A stretch of DNA of 64,000 nt from Flagellimonas hymeniacidonis (GTDB taxonomy: Bacteria > Bacteroidota > Bacteroidia > Flavobacteriales > Flavobacteriaceae), in NCBI RefSeq assembly GCF_008040165.1, contig NZ_VRUR01000002.1, forward strand, positions 682,001-746,000, read 5' to 3'. Position numbers and translations under genes: made by a program. The notes beneath the pieces were generated by a model. That model saw only the letters and a program-made list of their open reading frames with translations, was not told the origin of the DNA and did not search any database. Shown here piece by piece: positions 33,651 through 42,322 of the stretch (positions are counted from its first letter, which is position 1; each line of letters starts with the position of its first letter).

Positions 33651-35858
33651 TTATTTTATAAATCTTTTGAGCAGTTCCCTTACTCGTTTGGTGTTTTCCA
33701 CATAATATTTGGCTTGTGTTTTTTTAAGCCCAACTTTTACCGTCACAGCTGAATCCGGAAGTTCTTGAAACATAAACTCGTCTGTCCAGTCATCACCAAT
33801 GGCAAAAACAAAATCATAGTCATCTTCACCCAAAATTCTAACCGAAGCCCGTCCTTTGTTCACATTACTGCTTTTTACCTCCATGACTTTATTCCCGTTC
33901 AACACACTAATATCATCGTTACCGATAAGACTTGTTAGCACAGTATTCAATTCCGTAGCTCTTTTTTGACCAAAATCGGGATCCGTATTTCTATAATGCC
34001 AAGCCATGGAATAGTTCTTTTCTTCAATAAACGAGCCAGGTGTACGATCAACAAAGGATTCTAAAACGGGTTTGATTTTACCCATCCATTCGTCTTTCAC
34101 CTTTTCCAAGAGTTTAAATTCCTCGCCATCGCGTGATATCCACACACCATGCTCCACAATCATATTATATTTTTTTGGCAAAAACCACTTAGTGAAGGTT
34201 TGTTTATCTCTTCCACTAATTAAGAATAATGTGGTGTTTTCTTGATGATGTAATTTATCTAAAAGGGTGTATAACTCTTCATCTGGGGATGCTTTTTGAG
34301 GGTCTTTGTGGAACCCCGCAAGTGTTCCATCATAATCCAAAAACAACAGACGTTTTTTAGCTTTGGAATAGTCAGTGCTTAGTTGATTAAGAATGACGTC
34401 CGAAACTTTTTGGGAAACAAAGGGCTCGCTACCTTCTTTTTTTCGATTTAAGGCACCCATAAATTCATTGGCCCAGACCTCTACATTATAACGCTCCAAT
34501 CTATTTTGCAGGAACATGTTTCGGGCAATTTGCTCTTCCCGCGGCATTGTTATAGCATTCTTTAGCGTATCTGCCTGCTGTTCAAAATTATTGGGATTGA
34601 TTAAGAGGGCCTCATTCATTTCATAGGCTGAACCTGCCATTTCACTTAAAATTAAAACCCCAGTTTTATCTGTACGGGTAGCGATGTATTCTTTTGCAAC
34701 CAAATTCATACCATCTCGTAACGGGGTCAACCATGCAATATCGCTGGAAGTATACAGATCAATCAGGTTTTCAAAAGGTAAAGAGCGATAAAAATACCAG
34801 ATAGGCGTCCAGTTGACCGTGGAAAGCTCTCCATTTATTCTCCCCACCAACTCATCAATCTCTTTTTTAAGCAATTGATATTGTGGAACGTTGGAACGTG
34901 AAGGGACCGCCAAAATGATCAGCCTGACCTTTTCCTTATATTCTGGATACTTATTTAAAAAATACTCAAAGGCATTGAGCCGCTTGGCAATGCCCTTGCT
35001 ATAATCCAATCTATCTATCGATAAAATGAGTTTGGTATCTGGAGCAGATGCTTTGTGGTCATCCAATTTTATTTGAAAATCGCTGCGTTTTTCTTTTGTA
35101 CTTTGTTGATGGGCAATAGCGGCATCCTTAAACTTTTTATAGTCGATTCCCATAGGGAACGAATCTACCTTGATTACCCGATGATCTAAATAAATATCAT
35201 TGAAACTAACATCCAATCCCAACAATCTTCTTACAGAACTTAAGAAATGACGCTCATAATCATAGGTATGAAAACCAATGAGGTCCGAACCTAAAAGGCC
35301 TTCCAAAATTTCTTCCCGCCAAGGAAGGGTTCTAAAAATTTCATAGGAGGGAAAGGGAATGTGTAAAAAGAAACCGATTGAAGTGTTTGGGCGTTTTTCC
35401 CGGACCATTTGAGGCACTAACATTAACTGATAATCATGAACCCATATGGTATCACCTTCATCAGATTGTGCTATAATGGCGTCTGCAAATTTTTGGTTGA
35501 CGGCTTTATAGGTATTCCAAAAATCCAATTCAAACTCCGAATATTCCAAAAAATAATGGAATAATGGCCAAACTGTTCTATTGCTAAAGCCAAAATAAAA
35601 CCCTTCAATATCCTTTTCAGTGAGTTTTACCTTAGCACATCCATGTTTTTTTAAAGCATTATCTATTTCAGTCTCCAAGGCTTCTGGCGTTTCCTCATCT
35701 GTCAATCCAGACCAACCAATCCAGAGGCTTTCTCCACCGCTATGAACAGATTTCATACCTGTTGCCAATCCACCCACACTGGGAATTGCGGTAAGGCCAC
35801 CATCACTTATTTGTAATTGTACTGGCAGTCTATTGGAAATAATTATAGTTTTACTCAT
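33651..35858 (-). CDS. otsBA: Fused trehalose-6-phosphate synthase/phosphatase
   Basis: The protein has 735 residues. Residues 1 to about 465 are a GT20 trehalose-6-phosphate synthase (SNRLPVQL, VHDYQLMLVPQMVR, GFFLHIPFPSYEIFRTLPWR, IDRLDYSKGIAKR, MAGSAYEMNEALLINPN). Residues about 490-735 are a HAD phosphatase with nucleophile motif LDYDGTLAG and a late GDDWTDEFM. Both steps from UDP-glucose plus glucose-6-phosphate to trehalose are in one chain. It is cytoplasmic. It is divergent from a GH15 enzyme 100 bp away, a common pairing in Flavobacteria. Confidence 0.95.
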   Translation of the reverse strand: MSKTIIISNRLPVQLQISDGGLTAIPSVGGLATGMKSVHSGGESLWIGWSGLTDEETPEALETEIDNALKKHGCAKVKLTEKDIEGFYFGFSNRTVWPLFHYFLEYSEFELDFWNTYKAVNQKFADAIIAQSDEGDTIWVHDYQLMLVPQMVREKRPNTSIGFFLHIPFPSYEIFRTLPWREEILEGLLGSDLIGFHTYDYERHFLSSVRRLLGLDVSFNDIYLDHRVIKVDSFPMGIDYKKFKDAAIAHQQSTKEKRSDFQIKLDDHKASAPDTKLILSIDRLDYSKGIAKRLNAFEYFLNKYPEYKEKVRLIILAVPSRSNVPQYQLLKKEIDELVGRINGELSTVNWTPIWYFYRSLPFENLIDLYTSSDIAWLTPLRDGMNLVAKEYIATRTDKTGVLILSEMAGSAYEMNEALLINPNNFEQQADTLKNAITMPREEQIARNMFLQNRLERYNVEVWANEFMGALNRKKEGSEPFVSQKVSDVILNQLSTDYSKAKKRLLFLDYDGTLAGFHKDPQKASPDEELYTLLDKLHHQENTTLFLISGRDKQTFTKWFLPKKYNMIVEHGVWISRDGEEFKLLEKVKDEWMGKIKPVLESFVDRTPGSFIEEKNYSMAWHYRNTDPDFGQKRATELNTVLTSLIGNDDISVLNGNKVMEVKSSNVNKGRASVRILGEDDYDFVFAIGDDWTDEFMFQELPDSAVTVKVGLKKTQAKYYVENTKRVRELLKRFIK

Positions 35859-35958
35859 GAAAAGTGATTTTAGGACGAAAATGTAATAAAATTCCTATTT
35901 TTTCGATTTATACTTAAGTAAAAACCTACAATAACCAACAGAAATACAAATCCTTATT

Positions 35959-37758
35959 ATGGATAACCTAAATTACGGAATAATTGGAAACTGCAGAAGC
36001 GCTGCATTAATTTCTGATACTGGCTCTTTGGATTGGTGCTGTTTACCTCAATTTGATTCCACCTCAGTATTTGCAAAGCTATTGGATGATAAAAATGGTG
36101 GAAGCTTTGAAATCAATGCCAGATATAACTATGAAATCAGTCAAGAATATCATAGAAATACGGCAATATTGGTTACGAGGTACTCTGATGGAGAGAATAC
36201 TTTTGAAGTGCATGATTTTATGCCTCGATATCATAAATTAACAGGAAAATACAACGCACCTCCCGAAATTGTGCGTTATGTGAAGCATATTTCCGGAACC
36301 CCAAAATTTAGCGTTCATTATGATCCTAAATTGGAATATGCCCAAGGACAGACTACCAATCATGCAAAGACAAATTTTATAGTCAGTCTTACAAGCAAGA
36401 AAAAATTTGACACCCTCTTTTTGTACACATCTTTTAATAAAGAGGAGGTTTTGGATGGAAGTGAGATAACCTTGAAGGAAGATGGATACTTCTTGATTTG
36501 TTACAATGAGAAAATATTAAAACCCACTACGGAGAAAATGTCTTTGGAGTTGGAACGGACCAAAATTTATTGGTTGGATTGGGTGGACAGAACTCCAACG
36601 TATAAAAAATTCTACAAGCAAATCATACGAAGTGCAATTACGCTTAAGATGTTGACCTATGATAAAACGGGAGCAGTTCTAGCTGCGGCTACAACTTCAT
36701 TGCCAGAGACAATTGGCGAGGTTCGTAATTGGGATTATCGTTTTTGCTGGATACGTGATGCATCAATGGTTATTAAGGTTGTTTCAGAACTTGGACATCA
36801 AAAATCAGCCAAAAGATACTTACAGTTTATTATTGATTTGATGCCAGATAAGGACGAGAAACTCCAAATTATGTATGGCATTAATAAGGAAAAGAACCTA
36901 ACGGAGAAAACCCTTGAACATTTGGAGGGATATCGGGGTTCTAAACCTGTACGAATTGGAAATGCTGCCTACAAACAGAAACAGAACGACATCTATGGTA
37001 TTTTAATGGATGTGATTTATGAGCAATTGGTGAAGTTTAGCAACGACATTGAAAATGGTGAAGAGCTATGGAGCATTACCAAAGGTATTGTCTGGATTGT
37101 GAGCAAGCACTGGAGAGAACCCGACAAAGGAATTTGGGAGTTTAGGGGAGAAGATAGGCATTTTACATTCTCAAAAGTATTATGTTGGGTGGCAATGGAC
37201 AGGGCAATAAAAGTTGCTAAGATTTTTGGAAAGGACCGCAAAATTGAAAAATGGACGGCCTTGGAACAAGAAATGAAGGAAGACATTCACGAGCATGCCT
37301 GGAACAGTGATGTAAATGCTTTTGTTCAATCCTACGGATCTAACCATTTAGATGCCTCTGTATTATTAATGGAGTCTTATGGATTTATTCATGCGAAAGA
37401 CCCAAAGTTTGTAAGTACGGTAAAAGCTATTGAGCAGGACTTAAGTAATGATGGACTATTGTATCGTTATAAAAATGAAGATGATTTTGGATTGCCGTCC
37501 TCCTCATTTACCATCTGTACATTCTGGTTTATAAACAGCCTTTTTAAGATAGGCGAAGAGGAAAAAGCTTTAGCTCATTTTGAACGTTTGCTCAGTTATA
37601 GCAATCATTTAGGGCTGTTTAGTGAGGATATTGATTTTAAAACAAAACGACTGCTGGGCAATTTCCCTCAAGCGTATTCCCATTTGGCGCTAATTGAATG
37701 TGCCATTAATTTTTCACGCAAAAAGAGCGAAGAAAAGATTTTAGAGTCTATTAGTTAG
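35959..37758 (+). CDS. GH15-family glycoside hydrolase (trehalase or glucoamylase-like)
   Basis: The protein has 599 residues with no signal peptide, so it is cytoplasmic. It opens NYGIIGNCRSAALISDTGSL and has the GH15 catalytic-domain motif RNWDYRFCWIRDASMV at about 255-270, then alpha/alpha-barrel helices (GIWEFRGEDRHFTFSKVLCW; GLLYRYKNEDDFGLPSSSF). GH15 includes glucoamylases and trehalases; the divergent otsBA partner makes trehalase plausible. Its last 8 bp overlap the tail of the convergent decarboxylase gene. Confidence 0.92.
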   Translation: MDNLNYGIIGNCRSAALISDTGSLDWCCLPQFDSTSVFAKLLDDKNGGSFEINARYNYEISQEYHRNTAILVTRYSDGENTFEVHDFMPRYHKLTGKYNAPPEIVRYVKHISGTPKFSVHYDPKLEYAQGQTTNHAKTNFIVSLTSKKKFDTLFLYTSFNKEEVLDGSEITLKEDGYFLICYNEKILKPTTEKMSLELERTKIYWLDWVDRTPTYKKFYKQIIRSAITLKMLTYDKTGAVLAAATTSLPETIGEVRNWDYRFCWIRDASMVIKVVSELGHQKSAKRYLQFIIDLMPDKDEKLQIMYGINKEKNLTEKTLEHLEGYRGSKPVRIGNAAYKQKQNDIYGILMDVIYEQLVKFSNDIENGEELWSITKGIVWIVSKHWREPDKGIWEFRGEDRHFTFSKVLCWVAMDRAIKVAKIFGKDRKIEKWTALEQEMKEDIHEHAWNSDVNAFVQSYGSNHLDASVLLMESYGFIHAKDPKFVSTVKAIEQDLSNDGLLYRYKNEDDFGLPSSSFTICTFWFINSLFKIGEEEKALAHFERLLSYSNHLGLFSEDIDFKTKRLLGNFPQAYSHLALIECAINFSRKKSEEKILESIS

Positions 37759-39196
37759 ATTTTCTTATAAGTAGCTTTTCTGCCTTGCTTTTAATGTTTG
37801 TTAAAAGCAGTTTTAAATGCTCTAGTGTAGTAAAAGGATTCATTAAGGTAGTCCGCAAGTAGTGTTTTCCATTCAATTTGGTCTGCACCACATAAAATTC
37901 CCCTTCTTCAAGTAATTGTTGCCTTATCGATTGATTAAGCATATTCAGTTCTTGTAAAGTGAGCTTATCGTCTATATATCTAAAACACAGAATATTCGAC
38001 ATTGGTTCAGTGGCTAACTCAAAATTGGGTTCATGGGATATGGTTTCTGCAAAATCTTTTGCCAAATCATATTGGCGGGTGATAAATTCATCAAACACCT
38101 CTTCTCCATATAACTTTAATACAATGTACCAATGAATGGCCATCATGTTTTTGGTGCACTCAAAGGTTTTTTTGCCGCTGTTAAACCATTCATCCTCCTC
38201 CGGAGCATCCATTAGATAGTCCGCTCTAAGACTAAAAGTATGCCTAGAATTATTATTTTCTTTAAATAGTAGCGCAGTTGTAATGGCCGGCATAAACAAC
38301 ATTTTGTGCCCATCAATGACTACTGAATCGGCATCTTCAATACCTTTCAACAATCTTTTATATTTTTTAGAAAATATAGCAGCGCCTCCATGAGCGCCAT
38401 CAACATGGAACCACAGGTTGTTTTTGTGAGCGAATTTTTGAATATCTTCCAAATTATCATGAGCACCAGTAGCTGTAGAGGGAGCACTCCCAACAATAGC
38501 AAAAATGTTGATTCCCTGTGATTGGGCCTTTTTGTAACAAGCTTCCATTTTGTCCGTGTCCATTGCAAAATTTTCATCGGAAGGGACTTTGATAATGCCT
38601 TTTTCGCCCAAGCCCATAATTTTAGCGGCTCTATCTACACAGTAATGAGCTTCTTCACAAACCATTATACCCAAAGATTCAGTAGAGCCTTCATTCCATA
38701 CATCATGCTCAACTTTTGCTTTTCTAGCTGATAGTAGGGCAGTAAGGTTAGCCAAGGTTCCACCAGAGGTTAAAAAACCACTTGCGTGCTGGTCATAACC
38801 TATTTTCTCGCATAGTTTTTCGGTAACAATACGTTCTATGGCATTGGAAGACATGCCCATTTCGTAAACGGCCATACCGTTGTTAAGTATTGAGCTTAGC
38901 ATTCCGGTTAAAGCCGTTAGGGGTGCTGTGGGAGCCACCTGATGTCCCATATATTTTGGATGATGAATATGGGTGGTTCTATTTAGAATTTCTTTAAAAA
39001 AGTCTTTTTCATCCCCATTTTCAAGAAAGTTTTTCCAGAAATTCAGTTCTTTTTCCGGCTCGTTCCAGCGAATGGTACTCTCATTTTTACCTGTGGTTGT
39101 GTTTTGAATATGGTCAGACAACAAATCAATTAGTTTGTATCCGGTATCTTTAAAATCTTCAGCCGAGTATAATGAATTAAGTAAGCTTTTATTCAT
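37751..39196 (-). CDS. PLP-dependent group II amino acid decarboxylase
   Basis: The protein has 481 residues. PLP-site residues are H184 (CEEAHYC), D266 (FHVDGAHGG) and Schiff-base K298 (VIDGHKML). The family includes aromatic-amino-acid, glutamate and 2,4-diaminobutyrate decarboxylases; the exact substrate is not clear. Relatives in Flavobacteria are often labelled only as decarboxylase/aminotransferase. It is separate from the fatty-acid operon, which ends in a terminator 50 bp upstream of its start codon. Confidence 0.9.
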   Translation of the reverse strand: MNKSLLNSLYSAEDFKDTGYKLIDLLSDHIQNTTTGKNESTIRWNEPEKELNFWKNFLENGDEKDFFKEILNRTTHIHHPKYMGHQVAPTAPLTALTGMLSSILNNGMAVYEMGMSSNAIERIVTEKLCEKIGYDQHASGFLTSGGTLANLTALLSARKAKVEHDVWNEGSTESLGIMVCEEAHYCVDRAAKIMGLGEKGIIKVPSDENFAMDTDKMEACYKKAQSQGINIFAIVGSAPSTATGAHDNLEDIQKFAHKNNLWFHVDGAHGGAAIFSKKYKRLLKGIEDADSVVIDGHKMLFMPAITTALLFKENNNSRHTFSLRADYLMDAPEEDEWFNSGKKTFECTKNMMAIHWYIVLKLYGEEVFDEFITRQYDLAKDFAETISHEPNFELATEPMSNILCFRYIDDKLTLQELNMLNQSIRQQLLEEGEFYVVQTKLNGKHYLRTTLMNPFTTLEHLKLLLTNIKSKAEKLLIRKSN

Positions 39197-39245
39197 TGAA
39201 TAAAGGTATGTCGAAAGCCTAAATCGTCAAAATTAAGCAAGAAAA

Positions 39246-39267
39246 AACCGCTCCAAAAGGAGCGGTT
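39246..39267 (-). terminator. Terminator of the beta-oxidation operon
   Basis: A perfect 9-bp stem AACCGCTCC/GGAGCGGTT with a four-base loop is followed on the minus strand by a T-run (TTTTTTC). It lies 32 bp past the acyl-CoA dehydrogenase stop. Confidence 0.88.
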
Positions 39268-39298
39268 CCAAATCAGCTTTGTTTCAGCATCATTTGAA

Positions 39299-41110
39299 TT
39301 AGTCAAAGGTATACCCATTATCCGCAGCTACTTTGTCCGCAATTTGCGTACGGAGTGCCACGACATTGGGTTGATTTGTATATTTCGTAAAACGTTTTAG
39401 TCCCATAAGCATCATTCGTTGTTCATCTCCTTCTACGAAAGAAACAATGGCTTCTTTACCTTTTTGGTTGATGATATCAACAGCTCTAAACAAATAAAGT
39501 TTAGACATTGCAATTTGCGTACTTTGAGATTCTTCTCCAAATCTTTTTGCATTTTTCTCAGTCCGTAAGATAGCGGATTCTGACAAATAAATCTGAATTA
39601 AAATATCTGAGGCAGACATTAGCAACATTTGATGTTCCTCTAAACTTGGTCCAAACTTTTGAACTGCACTTCCGGCAACCATCAAGAACACCTTTTTCAA
39701 CCTAGCAACCAAATCTTTTTCCTCTGCGAAAAGCTCAGAAAAGTCTGGAGTGTCAAAAGAAGGGATTCCCATCAATTCCTCTCCAACCGCTGTTGCTGGC
39801 CCTAGTAAATCTACATGACCCTTCATGGCCTTCTTTACCAACATCCCTACTGCCAACATTCTGTTTATTTCATTGGTTCCTTCATAAATTCTGGATATAC
39901 GGGCATCTCTCCATGCCGATTCCATGGGAGTATCTGCGCTAAAGCCCATTCCACCAAAAATTTGAATGCCTTCATCCGTAGTGTGTTGAACATGCTCCGA
40001 GACTGCCACTTTTAGAATAGAACATTCAATGGCATATTCTTCTACACCCTTAAGTTCAGCATCCTGATGTGAATTTCCTTCAGCCTCCCTGATTGCAATT
40101 CTATCTTCAATATTTTTAGCAGCACGGTAACAAGCAGCTTCGTCTACATATGCGTTGGTTGCCATATCTGCAATTTTTGCTTTTATGGCACCAAAATTTA
40201 TTATGGGCGTTTTAAACTGGATGCGTTCGTTGGCATATTTCGTTGCTTCATTAATTACGCGTCTTTGTGCTTCCAAACATGCGGCAGCCAACTTGATTCT
40301 ACCTACATTTAATGCATTCATGGCTATTTTAAACCCATTTCCTCTTTCAGACAACATGTTTTCCACAGGAACTTTGGTTTCGCTAAAAAACACTTGACGG
40401 GTAGAGGAGGAGTGGATACCCAATTTTTTTTCTTCATCCCCCAATGTAATTCCATTGTCTGGGTCATTTTCTACAATGAAGCCAGTAATATTTTTATCAT
40501 CTTCAATTCGTGCAAAAACGATAAAGAGATTACAGAACCCTGCGTTTGAAATCCACATTTTTTGCCCAGAAATGCTATAATGTTTTCCATCTTTAGAGAG
40601 CACTGCCTTGGTTTTGCCTGAATTTGCATCAGAACCTGCTCCAGGTTCGGTTAGACAATAGGCTCCAAACCATTCTCCCGAAGCTAGCTTGGGTACATAT
40701 TTCTGTTTTTGTTCTTCTGTTCCATATAGCGTGATAGGCATAGTGCCAATACCGGTATGAGCTCCAAAAGCAGTACTGAAAGAACCAGTGGCACCGGAAA
40801 TATAGTCGCATACCAACATGGTAGAAACAAAACCCATTCCCATACCACCATAAGATTCGGGGACGGCCACACTTAGCAGGCCTAATTCCCCAGCTTTACG
40901 CATGGTTTCTTCGGTATAGGCGTAATCTTTTTTCTCAAAACGTTCCCAATGCGCCCAAAGTTCTCTGTCTACAAATTCTTTGGTGCTTTCACGCATCATT
41001 TTTTGTTCTTCGCTCAGGTCTTCAAGGGTAAAAATGTCTTCACAGCTGGTTTCTTTTACCAGAAACTGGCCTCCTCGTAGGATGTCTTTATTTAGGGTGT
41101 CAGTACTCAT
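39299..41110 (-). CDS. Acyl-CoA dehydrogenase
   Basis: The protein has 603 residues, with a normal acyl-CoA dehydrogenase core at about 30-440 and a helical C-terminal extension of about 150 residues, as in the long VLCAD/ACAD9-like form. Core motifs are WFGAYCLTEPGAGSDANSG (FAD and substrate), KMWISNAG and ISRIYEGTNEINRML. It introduces the first double bond of beta-oxidation, passing electrons to ETF. It is the last gene of the marR operon, 20 bp after the thiolase. Confidence 0.94.
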   Translation of the reverse strand: MSTDTLNKDILRGGQFLVKETSCEDIFTLEDLSEEQKMMRESTKEFVDRELWAHWERFEKKDYAYTEETMRKAGELGLLSVAVPESYGGMGMGFVSTMLVCDYISGATGSFSTAFGAHTGIGTMPITLYGTEEQKQKYVPKLASGEWFGAYCLTEPGAGSDANSGKTKAVLSKDGKHYSISGQKMWISNAGFCNLFIVFARIEDDKNITGFIVENDPDNGITLGDEEKKLGIHSSSTRQVFFSETKVPVENMLSERGNGFKIAMNALNVGRIKLAAACLEAQRRVINEATKYANERIQFKTPIINFGAIKAKIADMATNAYVDEAACYRAAKNIEDRIAIREAEGNSHQDAELKGVEEYAIECSILKVAVSEHVQHTTDEGIQIFGGMGFSADTPMESAWRDARISRIYEGTNEINRMLAVGMLVKKAMKGHVDLLGPATAVGEELMGIPSFDTPDFSELFAEEKDLVARLKKVFLMVAGSAVQKFGPSLEEHQMLLMSASDILIQIYLSESAILRTEKNAKRFGEESQSTQIAMSKLYLFRAVDIINQKGKEAIVSFVEGDEQRMMLMGLKRFTKYTNQPNVVALRTQIADKVAADNGYTFD

Positions 41111-41130
41111 AGCATTACTATTTATTCATT

Positions 41131-42321
41131 CTAATTCAAAAATTCATAGATACCCGCTGCGCCCTGTCCTGTACCAACGCACATGGTTACCATTCCATAT
41201 TTTCCTTGCATATCTCGCTTCCGCATCTCATCGAACAGTTGCACCGAGAGTTTTGCTCCGGTGCAGCCCAGTGGGTGGCCCAATGCGATGGCTCCTCCAT
41301 TAACATTTACAAGCTCTTGGTTTAAATCCAATTCGCGAATGACCGCCAAAGATTGCGATGCAAATGCTTCATTCAGTTCTATTAACTCAATGTCGCTTTG
41401 TTTCATTCCTGCCTGTTTCAAAGCTTTTGGAATAGCTTTTACAGGGCCTATACCCATAATTCTTGGTTCAACTCCTGCTGCAGCATAGTTTACTAAGCGT
41501 GCGATGGGTTCAAGGTTCAATTCTTTTACCATTTCTTCACTCATCACCATTACAAAGGCCGCACCATCACTCATTTGAGATGAATTTCCTGCGGTTACAC
41601 TTCCACCTGCTGCAAAAACTGGACGAAGCTTGTTGAGTGTAGGGATGTTAGTGCCTTTTCTTGGGCCTTCATCCTTCTTTACAGTATATGTTTTGGTTTC
41701 TTTTTTTCCTGCTGCGTTCACAAAAGTGTGTTCTACCTCTATGGGAACAATTTGGTCTTGAAACCGATTTTCTTCTTGGGCCTTTAGTGCTTTCATATGA
41801 GAGCTATAGGCAAATACATCTTGATCCTCACGAGAAACTTTGAATTGTTTTGCTACGGCTTCCGCAGTTAAGCCCATTCCCCAGTAATAATCTTCATGAC
41901 CATCTTTGGCAGTGGCATAATCTGGAGTTGGCTTATATCCCCCCATTGGAATATAGCTCATACTTTCCGCACCACCTGCAATGATGCAATCTGCCATACC
42001 TGATTGAATCTTAGCTGTGGCGATGCCGATGGTTTCTAATCCAGAGGCACAGTATCTATTGACGGTAACGCCTGGAACATCATCAATATTTAGACCCATT
42101 AAGGAAATTAAACGGGCCATATTAAGACCTTGCTCAGCTTCTGGCATTGCATTTCCTACAATGACATCGTCAATTCTTTTTTTATCGAGCTGAGGCAGCT
42201 CCTTCATCATGTGCTCAATAGTTTCAGCAGCCAATTCATCAGGTCTTTTGAATCTGAACAATCCTTTTGGTGCTTTACCTACTGCGGTTCTATATGCTTT
42301 TACGATATATGCTGTTTTCAT
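41131..42321 (-). CDS. Acetyl-CoA C-acyltransferase (3-ketoacyl-CoA thiolase)
   Basis: The protein has 396 residues. The acylation cysteine is C91 (NRYCASGLETIG). The other catalytic parts are NEAFASQ, ALGHPLGCTGAK (His) and MVTMCVGTGQGAA (C near 382). It cleaves 3-ketoacyl-CoA in the last step of each beta-oxidation round. The gene begins 1 bp after the multifunctional enzyme, the usual arrangement of the two subunits. Confidence 0.95.
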   Translation of the reverse strand: MKTAYIVKAYRTAVGKAPKGLFRFKRPDELAAETIEHMMKELPQLDKKRIDDVIVGNAMPEAEQGLNMARLISLMGLNIDDVPGVTVNRYCASGLETIGIATAKIQSGMADCIIAGGAESMSYIPMGGYKPTPDYATAKDGHEDYYWGMGLTAEAVAKQFKVSREDQDVFAYSSHMKALKAQEENRFQDQIVPIEVEHTFVNAAGKKETKTYTVKKDEGPRKGTNIPTLNKLRPVFAAGGSVTAGNSSQMSDGAAFVMVMSEEMVKELNLEPIARLVNYAAAGVEPRIMGIGPVKAIPKALKQAGMKQSDIELIELNEAFASQSLAVIRELDLNQELVNVNGGAIALGHPLGCTGAKLSVQLFDEMRKRDMQGKYGMVTMCVGTGQGAAGIYEFLN

Positions 42322-42322
42322 T

